From Anaerobaca lacustris (GTDB lineage Bacteria; Planctomycetota; Phycisphaerae; Sedimentisphaerales; Anaerobacaceae), in NCBI RefSeq assembly GCF_030012215.1, contig NZ_JASCXX010000006.1, forward strand, positions 62,001 to 126,000: a DNA stretch of 64,000 nt. The letters run 5' to 3'. Made by a program: the position numbers and the translations under genes. A model generated the notes under the pieces. That model saw only the letters and a list, made by a program, of their open reading frames with translations, had not been told where the DNA came from and ran no database searches. Numbering within the stretch: position 1 is the first letter of the stretch; every line of letters begins with the position of its first letter. Positions 17,506 through 25,711 of the stretch are shown piece after piece.

Positions 17506-20500
17506 CTACGCCGGGGGTTTGTTCGCCTGGATCGGGATTTCCCCATGGATTGTACGGATGTGGATGTCGCGCTGCGGGAAGGCGATCTCGATCCCGGCGG
17601 CGCGGAAGGCGTCGTCGATGGCGAAGTTGATGTCGTGCCAGACCGGAAGATTGTTCTCGATGCCTGCGAAACAAACGCGCAGCTCGAATTCGAGGCTGTT
17701 GTCGCCGAAGCCTTTGAACAGGACGATCGGCTTGGGTTCCTGCAAGACCAGCGGATGGTTGCGGGCGATGTCGTAGAGCAGTTGCTCGGCCTTGCGGATG
17801 TCGGAGCCGTAGACGATGCCGACGGGAAAGTCGCGTCGCAGGATGTTGTCCGACAGGGTCCAGTTGATCAGCCGGCCGGTGATGAATTCCTTGTTGGGCA
17901 CGATCAGCTCGCGCTGGTCCCACCGTCGGATCGTCGTGGCGCGAATGCGGATCATGGTGACGCGGCCGGTGACGTCCCCGACTGTCACGATGTCGTCGAC
18001 GCGAATGGGTTGCTCGAACAGCATGATCAGGCCGCTGATGAAGTTGGCGAAGATCTCCTGCAGGCCGAACCCCAGGCCCACCGTCATGGCCGCGATGAGC
18101 CATTGGACCTTGGCCCAGCCGATCCCGAGTTCGGTGAAGGCCAGCACCGTCCCGATCACGACGAGAAGGTAGCGACAAATGGTGATGATCGCGAAGCGAA
18201 CGCCCCGGTCCAGAGGCAGGTGCCTGAGAATCACGATCTCCAGCAGACCGGGGACATTGCGGGCGACCATCACGGTTATGACGATCACGACCAGCGCCGT
18301 GACCACCGCGCCGAGCGTGACGATCTCTTCGGGGCCGGCCTTGTAGAGCTCGAACGCTCCGAGCTTCGACAGTGCCGGCAGCACGTCCTTCCAGATGGTC
18401 CACACGCCGACCGCCAGCAGAATAGTGGTCCCGGCCGCGATCAGCTTCCGCGTCTGCTGCGACATCTCAAAGATGGTCTGTTCGGGTTTGACCTTGCCCT
18501 CGGGCATTTCGCCGGTGGGCGGGGCCTGGTCCTGCTGTGCCTTCTGCTCCGCAGCGGCCTGGCGTTTCTGCCGTTCGAGCAGAGCGAGCCGGCGTTGGGC
18601 GATGGTCAGCCCACGGACGAACAGGGCGCGAATCAGGGTGGCCGCCAGGATCAGGCCGATGGTGGATAGGAGTCTTTCGTTGAGATGGCGGGCGCCATAA
18701 AGGTACCCCATGCCTGCCAGGATGATGAACGACAGCGGCGCCAGAAGGCACGCCGGGTACCAGAGGAACCGAAGGCGATCCAGCCAGTCTCCGCGACGCG
18801 GCTTCAGGTAGAATTCCATCAGGGCGGAAGTCGGACGCAGCACGAGCAGCAAGAACACCGCCAGGCCGGCCAGGGCGACGATGAAGAAGAAACGGCCGGC
18901 GGTGCCGTACCACGCCTCGTCGGTCTGCTGCGTTCGCAGCACCTCGAACACGAAGACGATCGGGACGACGAGCAGGAGGAACCATCGCAAGTGCCGTCGA
19001 AGGAAGGCCAGCGGTTCTTCACGGACCCGGAAGTGATCCTGCGCCAGGCCGTGAGGCATGGCCAGATGCCGGAGAAAGCTCAGAGCGAAGACCGCCCAGG
19101 CCGTGCGAAGCAGACCTGCCGACGCGGCACGGGTGAAGTCGTCCGCAGCGGCCGCAGACAGCCGCCAATGTGCCAGGAGAAGAAATGTGGGCCAGGTCGC
19201 GGCCAGGACCACGGTCATCGCGAGCGCTTCGACCGTCAGGAGGAAGCAATCTGTCTGGATCTGTCGCACCTTCTCGGAGGAAGCGACGATCCGGGCGTGG
19301 ATCTTCCGGTGAAAGACAACCGTGGCGGCGATCAGGGCGGCGACGAGCATGTAGATCAAGGGGTTGGCGGTCAGATCGTTGCCGATTGTGCGGGCGGTCC
19401 GGTGCCAGTTCGCCGGCGCGACGAGCCAGAGCAGGGCCCTGCTGGTCTGCCTGATGTCTGCGAGCCCCGGCGTCCGACTGCTCTTGACCCAAAGAACGTT
19501 GGCGTCGATGAAGTCGGAGAAGTCTTCAGCGGTTCTGACCAGCAGACGCTCGTTGCTGTCGAGTCGGGCCAGACGTGTGGCGTAGTCCCAATAGAGGTCC
19601 GAGACGGCACGGAGGAGTTTGCGCTGGCTCTCATAGGAGTCGGCCGCTTCCTTCACGATGGCCTGACGCTCGGATTCGAGCAGGGCCGGGTCGAGTTGGG
19701 CCTCCAGGGCTTCCAGTTTGTCGCTCGGATCGCTCAACGCGGACCACTGCTTGTCGCGGGCCATTGCCTGAAGCTGGGCCGAGACGATCTCGGAGGGGCG
19801 ATCCCGCATGCGTCGCTGGCTCTCGCTGACGTTCGGGAGCTTGTCGCGCTCGCCGAGCAGGAGAATCCCCATCGCGTTGGTGACCCCGCCGGCGGTCCCG
19901 ATCTGACTGCGGATCTCGTCGAAGTTCTTCCGCACATTCGCCAGGGTGGCGTCGACGGTTTCGGAGTATCGGGTGATGCCCTGAATTCTCGCGACGAGTT
20001 CCGCCTGCTCCTGGGCCAGTTCGGCATTCTTCTGGAGGATCGGCTGGATTTCCGGACGGGCCGATAGGGTCTCCTGCCTGGCCCGGATCGCCTCGGTTCT
20101 CGCGGCCTGGGCCGCCTGCTGCCGCAAGGCGGCTACCTGACTCTGCCAGAAGTCCAGATGTTTCTGGGCCGTCGCCAACTGTCTTGCGGCCAGATCGCGT
20201 CGGGCCGCGAGGAAATCCCCGGTGGCGTCGTATCGCAACAGTTCCTTGGCGTTCGCGTCGAGCCGGTTCCGCAGCGCCTGCTGCTCGGCCGTAAGCAAGA
20301 GGCGGTTGGCCCGGTCCGGTTCCGTCGGGCTCTCCGGCGCACCGACCGCATCGAGTGTCTTCTGGATTTCTTCAAGTCGCTGCCCAGCGGTCTTCGATTC
20401 GTCGGGAATCCTGGCCCTTCGGTCGGCGCGCCTGCGGGGCTCTTCTTCGAGGTCTGCGGCTCTCTTCTTGGCTTCTTCCAGGGCGGCGGTGGCTTGAGCG

Positions 20501-20976
20501 AGGTTCTGTTCGGCCTGGGCCAGCGTCAGGTCGGCTGGAGCGGTGAGCGCCGCTGCGGCCGGCTGAGCCAAGGATTTCTGGACCTCTTCCATTGCGGCCG
20601 GGGCGTTGCGGGTCGCCTGCTCGTGCTGCCGGGCCCTCTCTGCGTGCTCCTCGGCCAGCTTCAACTGGGCCAAGGCTCGGTCATAGACTTCGGTCAGCCT
20701 GGCCTTGGCGTCGTCGGCCAGCTCCTGCGATTCAGCGACCTGTTTCTTTCGGGCGGCGATCGCCTCGGCAGTGATCGTGGGTGTGGCTGCGACTCTTTCG
20801 TCCGTCACGATGCCCTGGTTCGGCTCGTTGGCCTCGGCCGGACGGGCGGAGATGGCCTCCGGCGTCTGTGCGACCGACGGAGGTGAGGCAGACAACAGAA
20901 TGATTGCCGCGAGCAGAATCAGAACGGCCGTTACAGCCCTGGAACGGCCCAATTTCTTTTTGGTCATACGTATCAT
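17506..20976 (-). CDS. Large MscS-family mechanosensitive channel (MscK/KefA-like)
   Basis: An 1156-residue inner-membrane channel with a cleavable signal (about 1-37). A long periplasmic coiled-coil region (about 65-500) rich in Ala/Glu/Gln precedes about eleven membrane segments (from about 540) and the MscS core (about 930-1130): GLGFGLQEIFANFISGL in the pore helix and IRATTIRRWDQRELIVPNKEF in the beta domain. Length and layout match MscK/KefA (about 1120). It would gate on osmotic down-shock. A second in-frame ATG at 20967 is possible; neither start has a strong ribosome site. It heads a three-gene cluster with the lipocalin and hydrolase fusion, so the cluster may concern envelope integrity. 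Confidence 0.93.
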   Translation of the reverse strand: MIRMTKKKLGRSRAVTAVLILLAAIILLSASPPSVAQTPEAISARPAEANEPNQGIVTDERVAATPTITAEAIAARKKQVAESQELADDAKARLTEVYDRALAQLKLAEEHAERARQHEQATRNAPAAMEEVQKSLAQPAAAALTAPADLTLAQAEQNLAQATAALEEAKKRAADLEEEPRRRADRRARIPDESKTAGQRLEEIQKTLDAVGAPESPTEPDRANRLLLTAEQQALRNRLDANAKELLRYDATGDFLAARRDLAARQLATAQKHLDFWQSQVAALRQQAAQAARTEAIRARQETLSARPEIQPILQKNAELAQEQAELVARIQGITRYSETVDATLANVRKNFDEIRSQIGTAGGVTNAMGILLLGERDKLPNVSESQRRMRDRPSEIVSAQLQAMARDKQWSALSDPSDKLEALEAQLDPALLESERQAIVKEAADSYESQRKLLRAVSDLYWDYATRLARLDSNERLLVRTAEDFSDFIDANVLWVKSSRTPGLADIRQTSRALLWLVAPANWHRTARTIGNDLTANPLIYMLVAALIAATVVFHRKIHARIVASSEKVRQIQTDCFLLTVEALAMTVVLAATWPTFLLLAHWRLSAAAADDFTRAASAGLLRTAWAVFALSFLRHLAMPHGLAQDHFRVREEPLAFLRRHLRWFLLLVVPIVFVFEVLRTQQTDEAWYGTAGRFFFIVALAGLAVFLLLVLRPTSALMEFYLKPRRGDWLDRLRFLWYPACLLAPLSFIILAGMGYLYGARHLNERLLSTIGLILAATLIRALFVRGLTIAQRRLALLERQKRQAAAEQKAQQDQAPPTGEMPEGKVKPEQTIFEMSQQTRKLIAAGTTILLAVGVWTIWKDVLPALSKLGAFELYKAGPEEIVTLGAVVTALVVIVITVMVARNVPGLLEIVILRHLPLDRGVRFAIITICRYLLVVIGTVLAFTELGIGWAKVQWLIAAMTVGLGFGLQEIFANFISGLIMLFEQPIRVDDIVTVGDVTGRVTMIRIRATTIRRWDQRELIVPNKEFITGRLINWTLSDNILRRDFPVGIVYGSDIRKAEQLLYDIARNHPLVLQEPKPIVLFKGFGDNSLEFELRVCFAGIENNLPVWHDINFAIDDAFRAAGIEIAFPQRDIHIRTIHGEIPIQANKPPA

Positions 20977-21147
20977 GTCGGACGTCAGTGTACTTGCCCG
21001 TCTCTTGCATGGACAGCAAAAACCCGTCTCGTGCGTTGGTGTGGATCATCGCTGCCCAGGGATGGTTCGACGAGTTGGGGGGGCTATTCGCTGACCGTCG
21101 ACGGGAGACTGGGGTCGGCCGAGTAACGCGTAGCTGTGCCGCGAAGC

Positions 21148-21176
21148 TTGAACCGGATGGGGATTTCTGCTATCAT
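21148..21176 (+). promoter_or_regulatory. Promoter of the beta-helix/dockerin gene
   Basis: TTGAAC (21148-21153), a 17-bp spacer and TATCAT (21171-21176) match sigma70 elements. AGGAGGAAGG follows at about 21200, and the ATG is at 21218. Confidence 0.6.
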
Positions 21177-21217
21177 AGCGGTCTGTGAGATGAATCCACA
21201 GGAGGAAGGATTGTGGC

Positions 21218-23548
21218 ATGAATAGACTCGTTGTGTTGCTGATCGTTTCGGTTCTGACGATCCCCGCTGCGGCCGGGACGATTTACGTGGACGGCAACGG
21301 TGCGGCCGATCACCAGACCATTCAGCAGGCCATCGATGCGTCCTGGGATGGCGATGTCATCGTGGTCCGTCCGGGAACGTACGCCGAGCGGGTCACGTTC
21401 AACGGCCGAGCGGTGACGGTCCGCAGCGAAGACCCGGACGACCCCACCGTGGTCGAGGCGACCGTGATCGCCGGACCATCGGAGGCCAGCGTGATCTTCG
21501 ACTTCGGCGAAGGCAGCCAATCCGTTCTCACAGGCTTCACGATCACCGGTTATGGCATCTTGTGCGTGGCGTCGGCCCCGACGATCTCGAAGAACGTGAT
21601 ACGCGACTGCACAGGATCGGGAATCGCCGGCGAGAGTGACGCCGCGCCGACCATCGTGGGCAACACCATCGTCTTCAATGAGCTTGAGGGCGTCTTCGCG
21701 TGCAACGGCCTGATCCAGGGCAACACGATCTCCTACAACAGCGCCGGCGCCGCCTACTGCCACGGAACGATTCGCGACAACCTGATCTCCTACAACGTGG
21801 ACGCCGGCGGGCTGTATTTCTGCAACGGCCCGATCGTCGGCAATCGGATCGTCGGCAACGTCGCCTTCTCGGATGGTGGCGGGCTCTACATCTGCGATGG
21901 GCCGATCGAGAACAATGTCATCGCAGGCAATCGTGCCACGGGCGAAGGCGGCGGGCTGTACGGCTGCATGCAGCGGATCTGCAACAACACGATCGTCGGC
22001 AACATCGCTGGCACGTACGGCGGCGCCCTGAGCCGCTGCATGGGGACGGTCTGCAACAACATCCTTGCCTTCAACCAGGCCCCGTCCGCCGCCGGCATCT
22101 ATGGCCCGTGCACCAACTCCTACAACGCCTTCTGGATGAACGACGGTGGGAATTTCGGCGGCAACGCCACGCTGGGAGCCGGCGATTTCGTCGCGGACCC
22201 GTTGTTCGCCGTCGAAGGCCGCTGGGACGACAACGGCACGCCAGAGATCGACGACGACGTGTGGATCGACGGAGACTATCACCTGCGTTCGCAGATCGGT
22301 CGATGGGACCCGGCGGTGCGGCGATGGGTGGCCGACAGCGAGACAAGCCAATGCATTGATGCGGGCGCGCCGGACTCGGACTTCTCCGCCGAGTTGTGGC
22401 CGCACGGCCGGCACGTCAACGTGGGCGCCTACGGGGGCACCGCGCAGGCCAGCATGTCGCTTTCCGATACGGGGCATCCGGCGGACCTGAACCATGATGG
22501 CCGGATCGGCCCGGACGACCTCGCCCTGTTTGTGGACAAGTGGGTCCTGCAAGAAGACCTGCTCGCCGAAGATCTCGACCGCGACGGTTCTGTGGACTTC
22601 CGCGATTTCGTGACATTCGCCGACGCCTGGGGATCTACACCTCCGGCGCCGGCGCCTCCGACGCCCAACCCGATGACCTGGGCGACGCCGCCGTACGGGA
22701 CGGGGCCTTACTCGATTGCGATGGTGGCGACCGTTGCGACGTCCGTGGATGGCACCGAGGTCGAGTACTATTTCGAGAACACGCAGAGTCCCGAGTTCAA
22801 CAGCGGATGGGTGACGTTCCCTGCCGGGCAGGAGCCGCGATGGGAGCAAGCGGATCTCCAGCCCATGACCTTGTACTGGTATCGAGTCAAGGCCAGGAAT
22901 CGGGGCAACCGGCTGGAGACCGATTGGTCCGAGACCGCCCGCGCCAGCACGTTGCAGGACGACACCACGGCGCCGACGCCGACCCCGATGACGTGGGAGA
23001 CCGAGCCTTACGGCTCTTCATCGAACTCGATTCGTATGGTCGCCACCGAGGCGACGGATGCCAGCGGGGTCGAATACCAGTTCGAGTGCACGTCGCATCC
23101 GGCTTACAGCAGTGGCTGGCAAGACAGTCGGATCTATGAAGTGACTTCCGTGCCGCATGGACACTACACCTTCGAGGTCCGGGCCAGGGACAAGTCGCCC
23201 AACCAGAATACGACGCTCTTTTCGCTGTCGGCGACCGCCGACCTGCAACCACCGACGCCGGATCCGATGAGATGGCAGTCCGAGCCAAAGGAAGTCAATA
23301 TCGGTGGAGGAAGCCTCAATTACTACGCGACCATGACGGCGGTCGAGGCAGTGGATGAACGTGCGGACGTCGAGTACTTCTTCGAGTGCACGACGGAATC
23401 GGGTTTCAGCAGTAAGTGGCAGAGTTCCAGGGAGTATTCCGTTCTGATCGGGCGTTCCGGCCAGGGCCATCGGTTTCGTGTCAAGGCCAGAGACACCTCG
23501 CCCGGACGCAACGAAACCGGCTGGTCGTCCGTGGTGATGGCCCGGTAG
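21218..23548 (+). CDS. Secreted right-handed beta-helix protein with dockerin-like module
   Basis: A 776-residue exported protein. After the signal peptide (about 1-20) come parallel beta-helix repeats (about 22-400; GNxIxxNxA and GGGLYxC rungs, as in carbohydrate-active or surface proteins). Residues about 421-472 hold two EF-hand-like loops, DLNHDGRIGPDDL and DLDRDGSVDFRDF, a dockerin-type arrangement. Three imperfect repeats of about 95 residues follow (each starting P-T-P-x-P-M-T/R-W and containing VEYxFExT.S.FxSxW), fibronectin-III-like in style. No PEP-CTERM or LPXTG anchor is seen. It could be an adhesin or a polysaccharide lyase-like protein; no catalytic motif is clear. Confidence 0.88.
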   Translation: MNRLVVLLIVSVLTIPAAAGTIYVDGNGAADHQTIQQAIDASWDGDVIVVRPGTYAERVTFNGRAVTVRSEDPDDPTVVEATVIAGPSEASVIFDFGEGSQSVLTGFTITGYGILCVASAPTISKNVIRDCTGSGIAGESDAAPTIVGNTIVFNELEGVFACNGLIQGNTISYNSAGAAYCHGTIRDNLISYNVDAGGLYFCNGPIVGNRIVGNVAFSDGGGLYICDGPIENNVIAGNRATGEGGGLYGCMQRICNNTIVGNIAGTYGGALSRCMGTVCNNILAFNQAPSAAGIYGPCTNSYNAFWMNDGGNFGGNATLGAGDFVADPLFAVEGRWDDNGTPEIDDDVWIDGDYHLRSQIGRWDPAVRRWVADSETSQCIDAGAPDSDFSAELWPHGRHVNVGAYGGTAQASMSLSDTGHPADLNHDGRIGPDDLALFVDKWVLQEDLLAEDLDRDGSVDFRDFVTFADAWGSTPPAPAPPTPNPMTWATPPYGTGPYSIAMVATVATSVDGTEVEYYFENTQSPEFNSGWVTFPAGQEPRWEQADLQPMTLYWYRVKARNRGNRLETDWSETARASTLQDDTTAPTPTPMTWETEPYGSSSNSIRMVATEATDASGVEYQFECTSHPAYSSGWQDSRIYEVTSVPHGHYTFEVRARDKSPNQNTTLFSLSATADLQPPTPDPMRWQSEPKEVNIGGGSLNYYATMTAVEAVDERADVEYFFECTTESGFSSKWQSSREYSVLIGRSGQGHRFRVKARDTSPGRNETGWSSVVMAR

Positions 23549-23580
23549 GGTAACGTCCTGGTGTCTGTTGTGGATTCGCT

Positions 23581-24003
23581 ATGATCGAGCCTCACTGGGA
23601 ACACTACTCGCACCCCGCAGACATGGGGATTCGCGGCTTCGGCCGCACACGGGAAGAGGCCTTCGCCCAGGCGGCGCTGGCCTTGACCGCGATCGTCACC
23701 GACCCGGCCGGGATCGAGCCTCGAACAGCCGTCGAGATCGTCTCTGAAGAGGACGATGACGAGATGTTGTTCTGGTATTGGCTCAACGCCGTACTATACG
23801 AGATGGCGACGCGGAACATGCTGTTCGCCCGGTTCGAGGTCGCGCCCATCGATGGGGGCATTGGGGCCACCGCCTGGGGCGAGGCCGTGGATGTGGGCAG
23901 GCACCAGCCGGCGGTAGAGGTCAAGGCGGCCACCTACGCTGACCTGAAGGTGGAATGTGATTCCAGGGGTATGTGGGTCGCTCAGTGTATCGTGGACGTA
24001 TAG
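23581..24003 (+). CDS. Archease
   Basis: A 140-residue archease, the small acidic protein that stimulates RtcB guanylylation and turnover. HPADMGIRGFGRTREEAFAQAALALTAIV is the expected N-terminal region, DEMLFWYWLNAVLYEM the central helix, and EVKAATYADLKVE the conserved C-terminal strand. Acidic residues near the N- and C-termini (D14, D133 region) fit the metal sites of the family. The partner rtcB lies directly downstream, separated by a palindromic repeat element. Confidence 0.93.
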   Translation: MIEPHWEHYSHPADMGIRGFGRTREEAFAQAALALTAIVTDPAGIEPRTAVEIVSEEDDDEMLFWYWLNAVLYEMATRNMLFARFEVAPIDGGIGATAWGEAVDVGRHQPAVEVKAATYADLKVECDSRGMWVAQCIVDV

Positions 24004-24007
24004 AAGG

Positions 24008-24178
24008 AAGCACGAAACACGAGATCCGAGATTCGAAACAAATTCCAATACGCCAAACTCAAAATCCAAAAACCGTTCGCGCCCGCTCGAATGCACCAGG
24101 CGTGTTTCGAACATTTGGGCTTTGGTCATTCGATCTTGTTTCGAGTTTCGATATTCGGATTTCGAACCTGATCACGGA
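24008..24178. repeat. Long imperfect palindromic intergenic element (copy 1)
   Basis: Two arms of about 60 nt rich in CGAAAC/ATCCGA (left) and TTTCGGAT/GTTTCG (right) are reverse complements with mismatches, around a GC-rich centre near 24075-24105. The left arm contains GATTCGAAACAAATTCCAAT and the right arm CTTGTTTCGAGTTTCG. The same family occurs at 38841-38993. It is much more AT-rich than its surroundings and has no coding potential. Confidence 0.8.
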
Positions 24179-24186
24179 GGGCAATC

Positions 24187-25617
24187 ATGTATGCCGAGAA
24201 GCTCAAACGCCACAGTGATTGTGCATGGCGCATCGATCCGTTCGGCCCCATGCAGGTGCCCGTCGTTGTCTTTGCGGACAAGTCGCTGATCGATGCGATG
24301 GATGAACAGGTCTACGCGCAGGCGGCCCACGTGGCGGCGCTGCCGGGCGTGGTCCAGGCGTCGTATGCCATGCCGGATGCTCACTGGGGCTACGGTTTTC
24401 CCATCGGAGGCGTGGCCGGCTTCGATGCCGAGCAGGGCGGGGTGATCTCGGCCGGCGGCGTCGGTTTCGACATCGCCTGCGGCGTGCGGGCCCTGACGAC
24501 CGGCCTGACGTACGACGACGTCGAACGGTGCAAGGGCCCGCTCGCGACGATGCTGGCCCATCGCATCCCGGCCGGCGTGGGTAGCCGGGGCAAGATCGAA
24601 CTGTCGCCCGGCGAGATGGACGATATGCTGCGCGGCGGAGCGCATTGGGCGGTCTCGCGAGGCTACGGCACGCAGGAAGATATCGCTCGCATCGAGGAGA
24701 ACGGCCGGATGGCCGGCGCCGAGCCGCGATTCGTTTCCGATCATGCCAAGCAGCGACAGAAGGACCAGGTCGGCACGCTCGGTTCGGGCAACCACTACCT
24801 CGAAGTGCAGCGCATTTCGGCGATCTATGATGCGACGATTGCCGAAGTGTTCGGATTGCGTCTGAACGACATCGTCGTGCTGATCCATTGCGGCTCGCGC
24901 GGCCTGGGCCATCAGGTCGCCACCGATTTCCTGCCTCGCATGGTCAAGGCGGCCAAGAGCGAGGGGATCGAACTGCCGGAGAAGGAACTGGCCTGCGCGC
25001 CGATCAAGTCCGATCTCGGCAGGCAGTATTACGGTGCGATGAACGCGGGGATCAACTGCGCGGTGGCCAACCGGCAGGTTCTGACGCATCTGGTCCGCCG
25101 AGTGTTCTCCGATCTGCTGCCCGGGGCCGATGTGAGACTGCTCTACGACGTTTCGCACAATACCTGCAAGATCGAGGAGCACCTCGTCGACGGCAAGCCC
25201 AGAACGCTCTACATCCATCGCAAGGGCGCGACCCGCGCGTTTGGGCCGGGACACCCGGCGCTGCCGCCGGACCTGCAACAGACCGGCCAGCCCGTTCTGA
25301 TCGGTGGGACGATGGGGACATCGTCCTATGTGCTGGCAGGCACGCGAACGGGCATGGAGCTGTCGTTCGGCTCCTGCTGCCACGGGGCGGGCCGCGCCAT
25401 GAGCCGCAAGCAGGCCACCCAGCGATGGCACGGAAAGGATGTTGTCATGCACCTGGCGCAGAAGGGCATCGTGATCAAAGGCGCCTCGTTGCGAGGCGTC
25501 GCCGAGGAGGCCCCCGGCGCGTACAAGGACGTCACCGCCGTCGTCGACGCCAGCGAGAAGGCCGGTCTGGCCAGAAAGATCGCCCGCCTCGAACCGCTTA
25601 TCTGCGTCAAGGGATAG
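24187..25617 (+). CDS. rtcB: RNA-splicing ligase RtcB
   Basis: A 476-residue GTP-dependent RNA ligase that joins 3'-phosphate or 2',3'-cyclic phosphate to 5'-OH ends, acting in tRNA or RNA repair. Hallmarks: GVGFDIACGVRAL (metal-binding Asp and Cys), GSGNHYLEVQ, HCGSRGLGHQV, YDVSHNTCKIE, and the guanylylation histidine in SCCHGAGRAMSR. The length matches archaeal RtcB (about 480), and no intein is present. ATG 24187 is preceded by GGAGG with a 6-base gap. It pairs with archease as in many bacteria and archaea. Confidence 0.96.
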   Translation: MYAEKLKRHSDCAWRIDPFGPMQVPVVVFADKSLIDAMDEQVYAQAAHVAALPGVVQASYAMPDAHWGYGFPIGGVAGFDAEQGGVISAGGVGFDIACGVRALTTGLTYDDVERCKGPLATMLAHRIPAGVGSRGKIELSPGEMDDMLRGGAHWAVSRGYGTQEDIARIEENGRMAGAEPRFVSDHAKQRQKDQVGTLGSGNHYLEVQRISAIYDATIAEVFGLRLNDIVVLIHCGSRGLGHQVATDFLPRMVKAAKSEGIELPEKELACAPIKSDLGRQYYGAMNAGINCAVANRQVLTHLVRRVFSDLLPGADVRLLYDVSHNTCKIEEHLVDGKPRTLYIHRKGATRAFGPGHPALPPDLQQTGQPVLIGGTMGTSSYVLAGTRTGMELSFGSCCHGAGRAMSRKQATQRWHGKDVVMHLAQKGIVIKGASLRGVAEEAPGAYKDVTAVVDASEKAGLARKIARLEPLICVKG

Positions 25618-25619
25618 AC

Positions 25620-25648
25620 TTGTCCGGCAGGGGACTGCGTGGTAGAAT
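25620..25648 (+). promoter_or_regulatory. Promoter of the carbohydrate locus
   Basis: TTGTCC (25620-25625), a 17-bp spacer and TAGAAT (25643-25648) form a good sigma70-type promoter 64 bp before the first gene; the -35 starts just after the rtcB stop codon. Confidence 0.6.
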
Positions 25649-25711
25649 CTTTTCTTTCGCGGCCGGGAGGCATCGGGCCGCACATCGGCTTTGAAAGAAA
25701 GGAGCATCGCC

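Noticed and set aside
16922-18403. A much longer frame for the lipocalin gene (493 residues)
   Set aside because: The upstream 310 residues overlap the conserved MscS core in another frame, and the lipocalin has its own signal peptide and ribosome site at 17473.
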